A stretch of 64,000 nt of DNA from Mycobacterium scrofulaceum (lineage in GTDB: Bacteria; Actinomycetota; Actinomycetes; Mycobacteriales; Mycobacteriaceae), in the NCBI RefSeq assembly GCF_001667885.1, contig NZ_LZJW01000083.1:28147-92146 (forward strand). The letters run 5' to 3'. Positions within the stretch are counted from its first letter, which is position 1; each line of letters starts with the position of its first letter. Shown piece by piece: positions 1 to 7,442 of this stretch. A model generated the notes under the pieces. The model was not told the DNA's origin and ran no database searches. It saw only the letters and a list, made by a program, of their open reading frames with translations. Position numbers and translations under genes: made by a program.

Positions 1-596
1 AACACAAACGGGCGCAATTCGGTGTACCGGATCACATTCACCGATGCCGGGTCGGCGGTGACCCGCTGGAATGCGTCCAGGTGCATGCCGTAGGAGTCGG
101 CGACGACCGCCTTGATGACATCACCGTGAGTGCAGGCCACCCACAGGGCGTCGCCGCCGCTCTCTCCCCCGAATTCCTGGGCCAGCCGGCGATCGTGTTC
201 GCGGACGGCGGACACGGCGCGGGCCTGCACCTGCGCCAGGCCCTCGCCGCCCGGGAACACCGCCGCGCTCGGGTGGGCCTGCACGACCCGCCACAGCGGC
301 TCGGTGGCCAGCTCGGAGATCTTGCGGCCGGTCCAGTCCCCGTAGTCCACCTCGGCCAGCCGGTCGTCGATCAGCGGTTCGAGGCAGAGCGCTTCGGCGA
401 GCGGCTCGAGGGTGCGCCGGCAGCGCAGCAACGGCGAACTGACCAACGCGCGGATGGGCAGGTCACCGATCCGGTCGATCAGCCCGGCGGCCTGATCGCG
501 GCCCTTGTCGTCCAGGTCGACGCCCTCGGAGCGGCCGGCCAGGATCCCGGCGGTGTTCGAGGTGGATCGGCCGTGCCGCAGCAGGATGACCGTCAT
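1..596 (-). CDS. Histidine-phosphatase (phosphoglycerate mutase-like) protein, 3' end cut by window
   Basis: The product begins MTVILLRHGRSTSNTAG, which contains the RHG phosphohistidine motif of the histidine-phosphatase superfamily. Further in, it carries the second conserved block ending in CTHGDVIKA, with the acid/base His. It corresponds to M. tuberculosis Rv2135c. The family dephosphorylates small phospho-substrates in the cytosol; the substrate is not evident here. The ATG at 596 was chosen because the upstream in-frame ATG at 611 is followed immediately by a stop. The gene runs off the left edge, so about 35-40 residues are probably missing. A 15-bp tandem duplication (595-624) overlaps its start. 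Confidence 0.85.
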   Translation of the reverse strand, partial: MTVILLRHGRSTSNTAGILAGRSEGVDLDDKGRDQAAGLIDRIGDLPIRALVSSPLLRCRRTLEPLAEALCLEPLIDDRLAEVDYGDWTGRKISELATEPLWRVVQAHPSAAVFPGGEGLAQVQARAVSAVREHDRRLAQEFGGESGGDALWVACTHGDVIKAVVADSYGMHLDAFQRVTADPASVNVIRYTELRPFV

Positions 597-624
597 GCAG
601 CGTTATCCCATGCAGCGTTATCCC
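595..624. repeat. 15-bp tandem duplication at a gene start
   Basis: The unit atgcagcgttatccc is present twice in direct succession. The first copy overlaps the start codon region of the histidine-phosphatase gene and the second lies in its leader. It looks like a recent slippage or duplication event. Confidence 0.8.
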
Positions 625-690
625 ATCGGGACGGCCGACAGGCTGGGGCAACCACGCCCACGACCGTACCCGGTGCGAAGGCGCTGCTGA

Positions 691-993
691 CTAGTGCGAT
701 ACCGGCACCGCGTGCGCCACCGAGTCGCGCACGGCGGCGGCGAGGCTGCGTTCGTCGGTGAGGTCGATGTCGACCAGGCTGCGGACCGCCGTGGCAACCA
801 CCTCGTCCGCCTGCGGAACCGGCCCGGCGAGGCGCGGTCGGTAAATTTCGACGACGAGCGAGCGGTGCTCGATGTGGAACGAAAAACTGCGCCCATCACC
901 GACTTGTCCATACCCGCTGGCGAAGATTCCTGTCGACATATCTTCGACAGCAAACTCTTTCTCCGCGATCTGCCGGTCAACGATGACGGCCAT
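691..993 (-). CDS. Conserved hypothetical protein (Rv2137c-like)
   Basis: This 100-residue soluble protein resembles M. tuberculosis Rv2137c. It begins MAVIVDRQIAEKEFAV and has no signal peptide, membrane segment or recognised catalytic motif. The alternating hydrophobic/charged pattern (FSFHIEHRSLVVEIYRPRL) suggests a small alpha/beta fold. The start at 993 has only a weak upstream purine tract, and the M. tuberculosis protein is longer at its N-terminus, so the true start may differ. It lies 94 bp upstream of the histidine-phosphatase gene on the same strand. Function is unknown. Confidence 0.7.
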   Translation of the reverse strand: MAVIVDRQIAEKEFAVEDMSTGIFASGYGQVGDGRSFSFHIEHRSLVVEIYRPRLAGPVPQADEVVATAVRSLVDIDLTDERSLAAAVRDSVAHAVPVSH

Positions 994-1103
994 GAGCCGA
1001 CCATACCTCGCCCGCGGGACTTGATGTGCGCGACATGGCCATATTGGATGCGAAGGCGTTCCTTAGACTGGAAAGTCCATAGTCGTTACGCGAGGGAAAA
1101 TAA

Positions 1104-2171
1104 TTGCTGTCACGGCACCTGCGTCATCTACTGGCAGCTCAAGTCGGTTTATCTGCCGTCACGATTTTGCTGACGGCGATCGCGGGTTGTTCGGCCAATA
1201 CATTCAAATCCGCGCCGCCCACCATCGAAGCGGCCACACCCGCCGTGTCCCCGCCGGCGTCCCAGCGCCCGGCCGGCGAGGTCCTTCCGCTGGCCGCCGC
1301 CGCGACCGCGGCGACCTTCGACGGCGGCACGCACCAGCTGGCGGTGCTGACGCCCGGCGCCGCCCCGGCGGGGCGGGCGACCGTCACCGTCTTCGGCGAC
1401 CCGAAGGCCGCGCCGCGCGTCATCGCCCTGCCGGGACCGGCGACCGCGCTGACCGACGACGGCCACGGAACGCTGTTCCTGGCCACCCGGGGCGGCTACC
1501 TCGTGGTGGACCTGGCGACCGGCCGCGCGACGCAGGTGAACGTCACCGACGCCCAACAGGCCGATTTCACCGCGGCCGCCCTGCGCGCCGACGGCAGGCT
1601 GGTGCTGGGCAGCGCCGACGGGGCGGTCTACACCCTCGCTTCCCCCACGCCCGGCGCCATCAACACCGCGACCGTCGGAACCCGCAGCAAGATTTTCGCG
1701 CGGGTCGATTCGCTTGCCACCCAGGGAAATACGACGGCCGTGCTGGACCGGGGACAGACCTCGGTGACGACAATCGGCGCCGACGGCCAGGCGCAGCAGG
1801 CACTGCGAGCCGGCGAGGGCGCCACCACCATGACCGCGGATCCGCTGGGCCGCGTCCTGGTCGCCGACACCCGCGGCGGCCAGCTGCTGGTGTACGGCGT
1901 GGATCCGCTGATCTTGCGGCAGGCCTATCCGGTGCCCCAGGCGCCGTACGGCCTGGCCGGCTCCCGCGCGTTGAGCTGGGTAACCCAGACCGCTTCCAAT
2001 ATGGTGGTTGGTTACGATCTGTCCACCGGAATTCCCGTCGAAAAGGTGCGTTACCCCACCGTGCAGCAACCGAACTCAGTGGCGTTCGACGAAGCGTCAG
2101 ACACCTTGTACGTGGTGTCGGGGTCCGGTGCGGGAGTCCAGGTGATCGAACACTCGGCGGGTACGCGTTGA
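1104..2171 (+). CDS. lppL: Probable lipoprotein LppL, beta-propeller-like
   Basis: The 355-aa protein has an N-terminal positive region, a hydrophobic stretch and a lipobox ending IAGC, with the lipidated Cys at residue 29. It is therefore predicted to be anchored on the outer face of the plasma membrane. The mature part has repeated blade-like segments (GGTHQLAVL, GHGTLFLAT, GRLVLGSADGAVYTL, GRVLVADTRGGQLLVY, NSVAFDEASDTLYVV), as in a seven-bladed WD40/YVTN-type propeller. The start is TTG, preceded at 1092-1096 by GAGGG with 7-nt spacing; no better ATG or GTG exists before the signal sequence. It is the first gene of the lppL-DUF5703-pyrD operon and overlaps the next gene by TTGA. It is the orthologue of Rv2138. 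Confidence 0.85.
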   Translation: MLSRHLRHLLAAQVGLSAVTILLTAIAGCSANTFKSAPPTIEAATPAVSPPASQRPAGEVLPLAAAATAATFDGGTHQLAVLTPGAAPAGRATVTVFGDPKAAPRVIALPGPATALTDDGHGTLFLATRGGYLVVDLATGRATQVNVTDAQQADFTAAALRADGRLVLGSADGAVYTLASPTPGAINTATVGTRSKIFARVDSLATQGNTTAVLDRGQTSVTTIGADGQAQQALRAGEGATTMTADPLGRVLVADTRGGQLLVYGVDPLILRQAYPVPQAPYGLAGSRALSWVTQTASNMVVGYDLSTGIPVEKVRYPTVQQPNSVAFDEASDTLYVVSGSGAGVQVIEHSAGTR

Positions 2172-2422
2172 CCGCGCCGCGCAGCAGTCGGCTGCCCGCG
2201 GGCTGGGACACCGAGCTGTCCGACGAATACGAGTGGGTGCCGTTGCGCCTGCCGCCGGAGGTCACCCGACTCAGCGCGTCCACCCGGCTGTCCATCGAGG
2301 CCGAGTATCGCGGGTGGGAGCTGACCCGAGTACGGCTCTACACCGACGGAAGTAGGCGAGTGTTGTTGCGCCGCAAGAAATCACGGCTGGGAGCCCGGCT
2401 TCCGGACCAGCCGGAACTGTGA
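2168..2422 (+). CDS. DUF5703 family protein
   Basis: This 84-residue protein starts at TTG 2168, which overlaps the lppL stop as TTGA. It reads [20 protein letters not shown] and then has a basic C-terminus ([16 protein letters not shown]). The [20 protein letters not shown] segment is typical of the small actinobacterial DUF5703 family that sits beside pyrD. No enzymatic motif or membrane segment is present. Its stop overlaps the pyrD GTG start (GTGA, 2419-2422), so all three genes should be translationally coupled. Function is unknown. Confidence 0.8.
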   Translation: MTAPRSSRLPAGWDTELSDEYEWVPLRLPPEVTRLSASTRLSIEAEYRGWELTRVRLYTDGSRRVLLRRKKSRLGARLPDQPEL

Positions 2423-3531
2423 CGGTGGCCCAACCCCGCGACGGCGTGGTGTACGGCCTGATGCGGCGGCTGTTCTTCCTGGTTCCGCCCGAGCGCATCC
2501 ACACGCTGGTTTTCGCGGTGCTGCGCGGCGCCACGGCCCTCGGCCCGGCACGGCGGCTGCTACACCGGCTGCTCGGCCCGAGGGATCCGGCGCTGGCGAA
2601 CACGGTGTTCGGGGTGCGTTTCCCCGCGCCGCTCGGGCTGGCCGCCGGCTTCGACAAGGACGGCAAGGGCTTGCTGACCTGGGGCGCGCTCGGCTTCGGT
2701 TACGCCGAGGTCGGCACCGTCACCGCGAGCCCGCAGCCCGGCAACCCGTCCCCCCGCATGTTCCGGCTGCCCGCCGACCGCGCGCTGCTGAACCGGATGG
2801 GCTTCAACAACCTGGGCGCCGGCGCGCTGGCGGTCCAGCTCGCCCGGCATCAACCCGACATCCCGATCGGGGTGAACATCGGGAAGACGAAAACCACCCC
2901 GGCCGCCGGGGCCGTCGACGACTACCGGGCCAGCGCCCGGCTTGTCGGGCCGCTGGCGTCGTACCTGGTGGTGAACGTCAGCTCACCGAACACACCCGGC
3001 CTGCGCGACCTGCAGGCCGTCGAGTCGCTGCGGCCCATCCTGTCGGCCGTCCTCGCCGAGACATCTAAGCCGGTGCTGGTGAAGATCGCGCCGGACCTTT
3101 CCGACGCCGACCTCGACGAGGTCGCCGACCTGGCCGTGGAGCTGGGCCTGGCCGGCATCGTCGCCACTAACACGACCGTGTCGCGCGACGGCCTGCGGAC
3201 GCCGGGTGTCGACGAACTGGGCCCCGGCGGCATTTCCGGGCCGCCGGTGGCGCGCCGGGCCGTCGAGGTGCTGCACCGGCTCTACGGCCGGGTCGGCGAT
3301 CGCCTGGTGCTGATCAGCGTCGGGGGCATCGAGACGGCCGACGACGCGTGGGAGCGGATCACCGCGGGGGCGTCGCTGCTACAGGGCTACACCGGCTTCA
3401 TCTACGGAGGAGGCTTGTGGCCGAAGCGTATTCACGACGGCATCGCGCGTCACCTGCGCGAGGGCGGGTTCGCCTCGCTCAGCGATGCCGTGGGGTCGGC
3501 GGCGCCGACGGCCGGCGGCGCGGCGAGTTAA
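2419..3531 (+). CDS. pyrD: Dihydroorotate dehydrogenase (quinone), class 2
   Basis: PyrD oxidises dihydroorotate to orotate with FMN and passes electrons to menaquinone, the fourth step of pyrimidine synthesis, at the inner face of the membrane. The 370-aa length fits class 2 enzymes, with an N-terminal membrane-associating helix ([20 protein letters not shown]). FMN and substrate motifs are visible: [28 protein letters not shown], the catalytic-Ser loop [22 protein letters not shown], and [16 protein letters not shown]. The GTG start at 2419 overlaps the DUF5703 stop. The TAA stop overlaps the stop of the convergent HNH gene within a TTAA palindrome. Confidence 0.96.
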   Translation: MTVAQPRDGVVYGLMRRLFFLVPPERIHTLVFAVLRGATALGPARRLLHRLLGPRDPALANTVFGVRFPAPLGLAAGFDKDGKGLLTWGALGFGYAEVGTVTASPQPGNPSPRMFRLPADRALLNRMGFNNLGAGALAVQLARHQPDIPIGVNIGKTKTTPAAGAVDDYRASARLVGPLASYLVVNVSSPNTPGLRDLQAVESLRPILSAVLAETSKPVLVKIAPDLSDADLDEVADLAVELGLAGIVATNTTVSRDGLRTPGVDELGPGGISGPPVARRAVEVLHRLYGRVGDRLVLISVGGIETADDAWERITAGASLLQGYTGFIYGGGLWPKRIHDGIARHLREGGFASLSDAVGSAAPTAGGAAS

Positions 3532-4910
3532 GCCGCCCCCTTTTCGTCGTCTCGGGTGTCGTCTTGGGTGTCGTCTTCGGACAGGACCTTCTCCGGGTGA
3601 TGGAAATTGTTGACGCGGGGCTGCCCGCGATCGGCGTGCGGCGGCGGGATCCATTCGGTGTCGCCGTTGGCGCGTCTTCGGGTGGTCCAGCCCTTCTCGA
3701 GGAGCCGGTGGTGCGGCCCGCAGGCCAGGGTGAGTCGGTCGATATCGGTGCGGTACGTGCTGGCCCAATCGTCGACGTGGTGGACTTCGCAGTAATAGCC
3801 CGGCACATCACAACCCGGATGTGAACACCCGCGATCCTTGGCGTACAAGACAATTCGCTGGCCGGGTGAGGCCAGGCGCTTGCCGTGATGCAACGCCACC
3901 GCCTCGCCCTTGTCGAACACGGCCAGATAGTGATGGGCGTGCCGGGCCAGGCGGATCACGTCGGACATCGGCAAGATGGTGCCGCCGCCGGTCAGACCCT
4001 TACCGGCGGCGGCTTCCAGTTCGGTCAGCGTGGTCGTCACGACGATGGATGCCGGCAAGCCGTTGTGCCGGCCCAGTTCGCCGCTGGCGAGCACCGCGCG
4101 AAGGGCGGCGTTGAGGCCGTCATGGTTGCGCTGTGCGGATGTGCGGGTGTCCCGCTGCACCGCCTCCTCGGTCGGGGCGCCGTCGACCACCGGCGCCTCG
4201 TCCTCCGGGTTGCACATGCCGGGGGCCGCCAGCTTGGCCAGCACCGCCTCCCAGCTGGCGCGCGCCTCGGGGGTCAACCATCCGCTCAGCTTCGACATGC
4301 CGTCGGCCTGCTGGGCGCCCAGCGTCAGTCCACGGGCCCGCGCCCTGTCGGCATCGGTGTAGTTGCCGTCGGGATTGAGGCAGTCCATCAGGTGGCGGGC
4401 GAGCTTGGCGAGTTGATCGGGGCGATAGTGCGTGGCCTCGCGAGCCAGGTGTCTCTCGGCGTGTTCGCGCGTTTCGCAGTCGACCGATTCCGGCAGCTGG
4501 CGGAAAAATCGCCGGATCACCGCCACGTGGTCGGAGCCGATGGCCCCGTCGCGCTGGGCCGCCGCGGTGGCGGGCAACACCGGCGCCAACGGCTCACCGG
4601 TCAGCGCGCGGCGCGGGCCCAGCTCGGCGGCCTCAGCGATGCGCCGGCTGGCCTCACCCCGGGTGATGTGCAGCCGGTCGGCCAGGGCCCAGCCCAGCTT
4701 GCCGCCCAGCTCGGCCGAATCAGCCTGCTGGGCAACCTGATTGATGAGCTGGTGAGTCGGTGCCTGTAACCGGCGCGTCTCGCACTCGAGTACCTCCAGC
4801 AGCCGCAGCCGCTCCGGATTGGTGAGCGACTCGTACGAGTGCCCCTTGAAGCGGGAGACAACGGCGTGCAGCGCGTCGACGTCTTCCTGAAGCTCTTGGC
4901 GGTCCGTCAT
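3528..4910 (-). CDS. 13E12-family DUF222/HNH endonuclease-like protein
   Basis: The 460-aa protein has an N-terminal helical DUF222 region (about residues 30-330) with the family motif [20 protein letters not shown]-terminal HNH motif follows: [18 protein letters not shown], then DW, then [14 protein letters not shown]. The zinc-binding cysteines and the catalytic His pair are intact. It is one of the mycobacterial 13E12-repeat genes, whose cellular role is unsettled; several M. tuberculosis members are LexA regulated. Its ATG overlaps the stop of the 64-aa gene upstream (ATGA), forming a two-gene operon controlled from a perfect LexA box. M. tuberculosis has no gene here between pyrD and Rv2140c, so this pair is probably an insertion. 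Confidence 0.9.
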   Translation of the reverse strand: MTDRQELQEDVDALHAVVSRFKGHSYESLTNPERLRLLEVLECETRRLQAPTHQLINQVAQQADSAELGGKLGWALADRLHITRGEASRRIAEAAELGPRRALTGEPLAPVLPATAAAQRDGAIGSDHVAVIRRFFRQLPESVDCETREHAERHLAREATHYRPDQLAKLARHLMDCLNPDGNYTDADRARARGLTLGAQQADGMSKLSGWLTPEARASWEAVLAKLAAPGMCNPEDEAPVVDGAPTEEAVQRDTRTSAQRNHDGLNAALRAVLASGELGRHNGLPASIVVTTTLTELEAAAGKGLTGGGTILPMSDVIRLARHAHHYLAVFDKGEAVALHHGKRLASPGQRIVLYAKDRGCSHPGCDVPGYYCEVHHVDDWASTYRTDIDRLTLACGPHHRLLEKGWTTRRRANGDTEWIPPPHADRGQPRVNNFHHPEKVLSEDDTQDDTRDDEKGAA

Positions 4911-5101
4911 CTGGGCCGTCCGAACGGGCTCGACAACTCATAGACGAGTGCGTCGAGCCTTCGCAACAGAAACACGTACCTCTCGAGGGCCGTGACGAGC
5001 TCCGCAGCCGTCAGCGAATCACCGGAGGCGATGAGCAGATCTTGCGCCGCCTCGAAGCCGTCAAGCACGGCGTCCATGCGGTAAGCGGTAATCGAACGCA
5101 T
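4907..5101 (-). CDS. Small protein upstream of and coupled to the 13E12 HNH gene
   Basis: The 64-residue product reads [20 protein letters not shown] and ends in [10 protein letters not shown]. It is predicted to be almost all helical, with no membrane segment. Its stop overlaps the HNH start by ATGA, so the two are co-translated. The ATG at 5101 lies 7 nt after a TAGCAT -10-like hexamer and inside a LexA palindrome, which fits a leaderless transcript. An alternative ATG lies at 5077. The family and function were not recognised; a companion or modulator of the HNH protein is only an inference from coupling. Confidence 0.65.
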   Translation of the reverse strand: MRSITAYRMDAVLDGFEAAQDLLIASGDSLTAAELVTALERYVFLLRRLDALVYELSSPFGRPR

Positions 5102-5107
5102 GTTCGA
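5092..5107. promoter_or_regulatory. LexA (SOS) box, perfect palindrome
   Basis: TCGAAC-GCAT-GTTCGA matches the mycobacterial LexA consensus with both six-base arms perfect. It spans the ATG (5099-5101) of the small gene. A minus-strand -10-like hexamer TAGCAT (5108-5113) abuts it on the upstream side, so LexA bound here would cover the transcription start. It predicts DNA-damage induction of the small gene and the HNH gene. Confidence 0.85.
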
Positions 5108-5160
5108 ATGCTACAACAGCCCACCGACAAGAACGCGGCGGCGGACCTGAAGCCCCGCGC

Positions 5161-5691
5161 CTACTTCTGCTCGTAGATGCCGTGGATGACGGCGCGCGCG
5201 ATCGCGTGCTGGAACAGGTTGAAACCCAGGTAGGCGGGGCTGGCATCCTCGTCGAGCTCCAGCTTGTCGACGTCGACGGCGTGCACCGCGATGTAGTAGC
5301 GGTGCGGCCCGTGTCCCGGCGGCGGCGCGGCGCCGATGTAGCGGCGCATCCCGGCGTCGTTCACCAACGTCAGCGCGTCCCCGGGCAGGTCGCTGCCGTC
5401 GCCGGCGCCCGCGGGCAGTTCGGTGACGTCGGCCGGCAGGTTCGCCACGGCCCAGTGCCAGAACCCCGAGGCCGTCGGCGCATCGGGGTCGTAGACGGTG
5501 ACCGCGAAGCTGCGGGTCTCCCCCGGAAAGCCGGACCAGCTCAGCTGCGGGCTGACATCTTCTCCGCCCGCGCCCATGATTCCGCTGACTTGCGGCTGCG
5601 CGAGCGACTGGCCGTCGGTCACGGACTCCGACGTCAGGGTGAACGTCGGCAGCTTCGGCAGCGCGGCATACGGGTCGGGCGCGGTGCTCAT
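5161..5691 (-). CDS. YbhB/YbcL-type PEBP (Raf kinase inhibitor-like) protein, Rv2140c/TB18.6 orthologue
   Basis: This 176-aa cytosolic protein of the phosphatidylethanolamine-binding-protein family contains the signature blocks [36 protein letters not shown], and [19 protein letters not shown]. The DPDAP and HRY motifs line the family's anion pocket. Bacterial members are small ligand-binding proteins whose substrates are mostly unassigned. It was recognised as the orthologue of M. tuberculosis Rv2140c (TB18.6). It precedes the M20 peptidase gene's 3' end by 25 bp on the same strand. Confidence 0.92.
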   Translation of the reverse strand: MSTAPDPYAALPKLPTFTLTSESVTDGQSLAQPQVSGIMGAGGEDVSPQLSWSGFPGETRSFAVTVYDPDAPTASGFWHWAVANLPADVTELPAGAGDGSDLPGDALTLVNDAGMRRYIGAAPPPGHGPHRYYIAVHAVDVDKLELDEDASPAYLGFNLFQHAIARAVIHGIYEQK

Positions 5692-5716
5692 GGCGAATCC
5701 TTTCGTTGAGTGTCGT

Positions 5717-7063
5717 TCAGCAGTGTGTCAGGAAGTGAGCCAGCACCTCGGTGCCGAACCTCAGCGCATCCACGGGTACCCGCTCGTCGACACCATGGAA
5801 CAACGCGGTGAAGTCGAGGTCCGGCGGCAACCGCAACGGGCTGAAGCCGAAACAGCGAATACCTAAGCGGGCGAAGGCTTTTGCGTCCGTTCCGCCGGAA
5901 AGCATGTAGGGCACCGTCCGGGCGTCGGGGTCCAGCGCCAGCACGGCGGCGTTCATGGCGTCCACCAGGTCGCCGTCGAAACTCGTCTCATACGACGAGA
6001 AGTCCTTGATCCACTCGCGCGTCACGTCCGGGCCGATCAGCTCGTCGACCTCGGCCTCGAACGCGGCCTTGCGGCCGGGCAGGATCCGGCAGTCGATCAC
6101 CGCCTCCGCCACCGCCGGGACGACGTTGGCCTTGTAACCGGCCTTGAGCATCGTCGGGTTCGCTGTGTCCTGCAGCACCGCCTTGAGCATGCGGGCCATG
6201 GGGCCGAGCTTTTCGACCGCCCCGGCCAGGTCGCCGGACTCGACGTCGAAAGCCAGGCCGCTCTCCTCCTCGACGGCGGCCAGGAATTGCGCGACGGTGT
6301 CGGTGAGCACGACCGGAAACTGGTGCCGGCCCAGCCGGGCGACCGCCGCGGCGACGGCGGTGACAGCGTTCTGGTCGTGCACCATGGACCCGTGCCCGGC
6401 CGGACCGCGGGCGGTCAGCCGCATCCACGACAGGCCCTTCTCGGCCGTCTCGATCAGATAGAGCCGGCGTTCGCCCCCGTCGCGGAGCGGCACGGTCAGC
6501 GAGAACCCACCCACTTCGCCGATCGCCTCGGTGACGCCCGCGAACAGGTCGGGCTGATTGTCGACCAGCCACTGGGCCCCGTAACTGCCACCGTGTTCCT
6601 CGTCGGCGAGGAACGCGAACACCAGATCCCGCGGCGGCACGATCCCGGCCTGCTTCAAGCGCCGGGCCACCACGATCATCATGCCGACCATGTCCTTCAT
6701 GTCGACCGCGCCGCGGCCCCAGACGAAGCCGTCCTTGACCGCGCCGGAGAACGGGTGCACGCTCCACTCGGCCGGCTCGGCCGGCACCACGTCGAGGTGC
6801 CCGTGGATCAGCAGGGCGCCGCGCGAACTGTCCGCACCCGCGAGGCGGGCGATCACGTTGCCGCGGCCCGGCGCGCCCGACTCCACGTATTGCGGCGAGT
6901 AGCCGACCTGCGCGAGCTGCTCGGCGACCCACTGCGCGCACTCGGCCTCGCCCCGCGTCGTCTCAGGCTCGCCGGTGTTGGTGGTGTCGAACCGGATCAA
7001 CCGGCTGACGACCTCGACCACGTCGTCACTCGGGTTGGTCGGGGACTCGGTGTGGGCGGTCAC
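5717..7063 (-). CDS. M20/M25/M40-family metallopeptidase (DapE2-like)
   Basis: The 448-aa protein is a zinc-dependent M20 exopeptidase/deacylase. It shows the catalytic blocks [22 protein letters not shown] (first metal His and Asp), [11 protein letters not shown] (bridging Asp), [16 protein letters not shown] (catalytic Glu pair) and [19 protein letters not shown]. The orthologue is M. tuberculosis Rv2141c, labelled dapE2, but sequence alone does not show that the substrate is succinyl-diaminopimelate; carboxypeptidase or aminoacylase activity is equally possible. The GTG at 7063 was chosen because AGGAAAGG sits 5 nt upstream and the resulting length equals that recalled for the orthologue; the frame is open 33 codons further upstream. 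Confidence 0.9.
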   Translation of the reverse strand: MTAHTESPTNPSDDVVEVVSRLIRFDTTNTGEPETTRGEAECAQWVAEQLAQVGYSPQYVESGAPGRGNVIARLAGADSSRGALLIHGHLDVVPAEPAEWSVHPFSGAVKDGFVWGRGAVDMKDMVGMMIVVARRLKQAGIVPPRDLVFAFLADEEHGGSYGAQWLVDNQPDLFAGVTEAIGEVGGFSLTVPLRDGGERRLYLIETAEKGLSWMRLTARGPAGHGSMVHDQNAVTAVAAAVARLGRHQFPVVLTDTVAQFLAAVEEESGLAFDVESGDLAGAVEKLGPMARMLKAVLQDTANPTMLKAGYKANVVPAVAEAVIDCRILPGRKAAFEAEVDELIGPDVTREWIKDFSSYETSFDGDLVDAMNAAVLALDPDARTVPYMLSGGTDAKAFARLGIRCFGFSPLRLPPDLDFTALFHGVDERVPVDALRFGTEVLAHFLTHC

Positions 7064-7176
7064 AACCACCTTTCCTACCATCGCGGAGGCCGCGCGGCTC
7101 GGCGCCGAGCGGCCCGGCTGGGTTGGGTGCCCGCGCGACAATCCGTTAGCCTTAGCTGCCAACTCTCGTTGGAGTT

Positions 7177-7262
7177 GTCCGAGTGGCGGAATGGCAGACG
7201 CGCTAGCTTGAGGTGCTAGTGCCCTACTAATGGGCGTGGGGGTTCAAGTCCCCCCTCGGACA
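7177..7262 (+). tRNA. tRNA-Leu (anticodon GAG)
   Basis: An 86-nt class II tRNA. The acceptor stem GTCCGAG pairs with CTCGGAC (7255-7261). The anticodon arm CTAGC/GCTAG has loop TTGAGGT, giving anticodon GAG. The variable arm is long, as expected for Leu, and the T arm contains GTTCAAGTC. CCA is not encoded. It marks the left border of the signalling operon that follows. Confidence 0.95.
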
Positions 7263-7425
7263 CGCGTGGCGCAGGTCTTCAAGGCGGGCCTGCCGCAGTC
7301 CCGCACTCGGGGTCGAGAAGTGGCTCCTGCACTGCATCTTCGACGCACGACCGCACGAGCGAACCTCCCAGGCAATCCAGCACCCGTAGAGTCGGACGTA
7401 ACGCTAGCCAAATCTGATTCACCGC

Positions 7426-7439
7426 GTTGACAGGTCAAC
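7426..7439. promoter_or_regulatory. Perfect inverted repeat just upstream of the signalling operon
   Basis: GTTGAC-AG-GTCAAC is a perfect 6+6 palindrome with a 2-bp centre, ending 3 nt before the ATG of the PP2C gene. No other strong palindrome lies in the 180-bp gap after the tRNA. It could be an operator. The inner AGG could also serve as a weak ribosome-binding site. Confidence 0.45.
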
Positions 7440-7442
7440 CGC

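Noticed and set aside
81..761. Long plus-strand frame antisense to the histidine-phosphatase gene
   Set aside because: Arg/Gly/Asp-rich low-complexity translation typical of antisense reading in 70% GC DNA; the minus frame has clear family motifs.
3479..3853. Minus-strand 124-aa frame at the 3' end of the HNH gene
   Set aside because: Out-of-frame shadow with random composition; the HNH motif is intact in the 460-aa frame.
5717..7162. 481-aa version of the M20 peptidase starting at 7162
   Set aside because: The extra 33 residues read like untranslated leader; a good ribosome site precedes the GTG at 7063, giving the expected N-terminus.
7263..7442. Cobalamin riboswitch in front of the B12-sensor operon
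   Set aside because: The 180-bp gap is too short for the usual element and no B12-box-like sequence was seen.
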